Of a stretch of DNA of 13,984 bases, positions 13,754 to 13,984 are shown piece by piece (positions within the stretch are counted from its first letter, which is position 1; each line of letters opens with the position of its first letter). The DNA comes from Nitrospinota bacterium (GTDB lineage Bacteria; Tectomicrobia; Entotheonellia; J063), in assembly GCA_003696125.1 (NCBI GenBank), contig RFHZ01000257.1, forward strand, positions 1-13,984, in the 5' to 3' direction. Under the pieces are notes generated by a model. The model was not told the DNA's origin. It saw only the letters and a program-made list of their open reading frames with translations, and ran no database searches. The position numbers and the translations under genes are program-made.

Positions 13754-13984
13754 TCAGGCATACACCGCCGGGTTCACCACACAGGCGGGATCCGGTTTGC
13801 CTCCTTCCAGGACGGTAACCACATTCTGAGCAGCCATCATGCCTGCCGCCTGCATCCCCTCGACGGAATACCCTGCCAGGTGTGAAGTCAGAACCACGTT
13901 CTCCAGGTGACGTAAGGCACTCTCTGCCAGGGGTTCTTTCTCAAACACATCCAGACCGGCACCGGCAATCCATTTTTCCTGCAA
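13754..13984 (-). CDS. D-2-hydroxyacid dehydrogenase (phosphoglycerate dehydrogenase-like), C-terminal part
   Basis: The last 76 or so codons of an NAD-dependent D-isomer-specific 2-hydroxyacid dehydrogenase. The start and nucleotide-binding domain lie beyond the window. Visible are IAGAGLDVFEKEPL, typical of the end of the NAD-binding domain, and NVVLTSHLAGYS, where the histidine corresponds to the catalytic base of the family (usually TPHIAG). A C-terminal helix follows. There is no ACT domain, so this may be a short-form dehydrogenase acting on phosphoglycerate, glyoxylate/hydroxypyruvate or a related 2-hydroxyacid. Which one cannot be told from the tail. The first residue in the window is probably an internal leucine, not a start. 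It converges on the HadB-like gene. Confidence 0.85.
   Translation of the reverse strand: MQEKWIAGAGLDVFEKEPLAESALRHLENVVLTSHLAGYSVEGMQAAGMMAAQNVVTVLEGGKPDPACVVNPAVYA

Noticed and set aside
1-13984. CRISPR arrays, insertion sequences, phage attachment site at the tRNA
   Set aside because: No regularly spaced repeats, transposase or integrase motifs, or duplicated tRNA 3' end were found in the window.

Overview
The window is 14 kb of bacterial chromosome, GC in the mid-50s percent by eye. It has tightly packed operons, Shine-Dalgarno-type starts including TTG and GTG, and a tRNA gene without an encoded CCA. A nine-haem c-type cytochrome with a b-type membrane partner, a periplasmic haem-binding sensor kinase and a good sigma-54 promoter match suggest an anaerobic or facultative Gram-negative respirer. 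A relative of the Geobacter/Desulfobacterota (former Deltaproteobacteria) is my inference; no marker gene here proves it. I see no insertion sequence, phage gene, integrase or CRISPR array, so this reads as ordinary chromosome with unusual genes rather than a mobile island.

Layout. (1) 1-77: 3' end of a tRNA-Asp gene and its terminator. (2) 116-778, +: a HAD-family hydrolase whose stop codon directly abuts the stop codon of the convergent gene. (3) 5845-779, -: a two-gene operon with its own sigma-70-type promoter. It holds guaA, a GMP synthase of the long two-subdomain form seen in animals, then a 1087-residue fusion of an endonuclease Q-like PHP nuclease to a complete UvrD/Rep helicase with two sliding-clamp-binding motifs. 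(4) 6128-6427, +: a small membrane protein of unknown function behind an operator-like inverted repeat. (5) 10792-6466, -: a four-gene respiratory operon encoding nonahaem cytochrome c, cytochrome b, a Cache-domain histidine kinase with a CXXCH haem site, and a NarL-type response regulator. (6) 11225-13624, +: an operon of alpha/beta hydrolase, small PHP phosphoesterase and two small hotdog-fold (HadA/HadB-like) proteins. (7) 13984-13754, -: the C-terminal part of a D-2-hydroxyacid dehydrogenase that runs off the window.

How the parts may work together. In block 3, GuaA consumes XMP, and characterised EndoQ enzymes nick DNA at deaminated bases including xanthine and hypoxanthine. The pairing suggests coupling of purine nucleotide balance to repair of deaminated purines. 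In block 5, the cytochrome pair looks like a split version of the Geobacter menaquinol oxidoreductase CbcL, encoded with a kinase that probably carries its own c-type haem in the periplasm. This is a plausible self-contained circuit in which redox state or a haem ligand controls a quinol-oxidising electron exit route. Block 6 looks like acyl-thioester or small-molecule metabolism, but its substrate cannot be read from the sequence, and both hotdog subunits lack the usual catalytic histidine.
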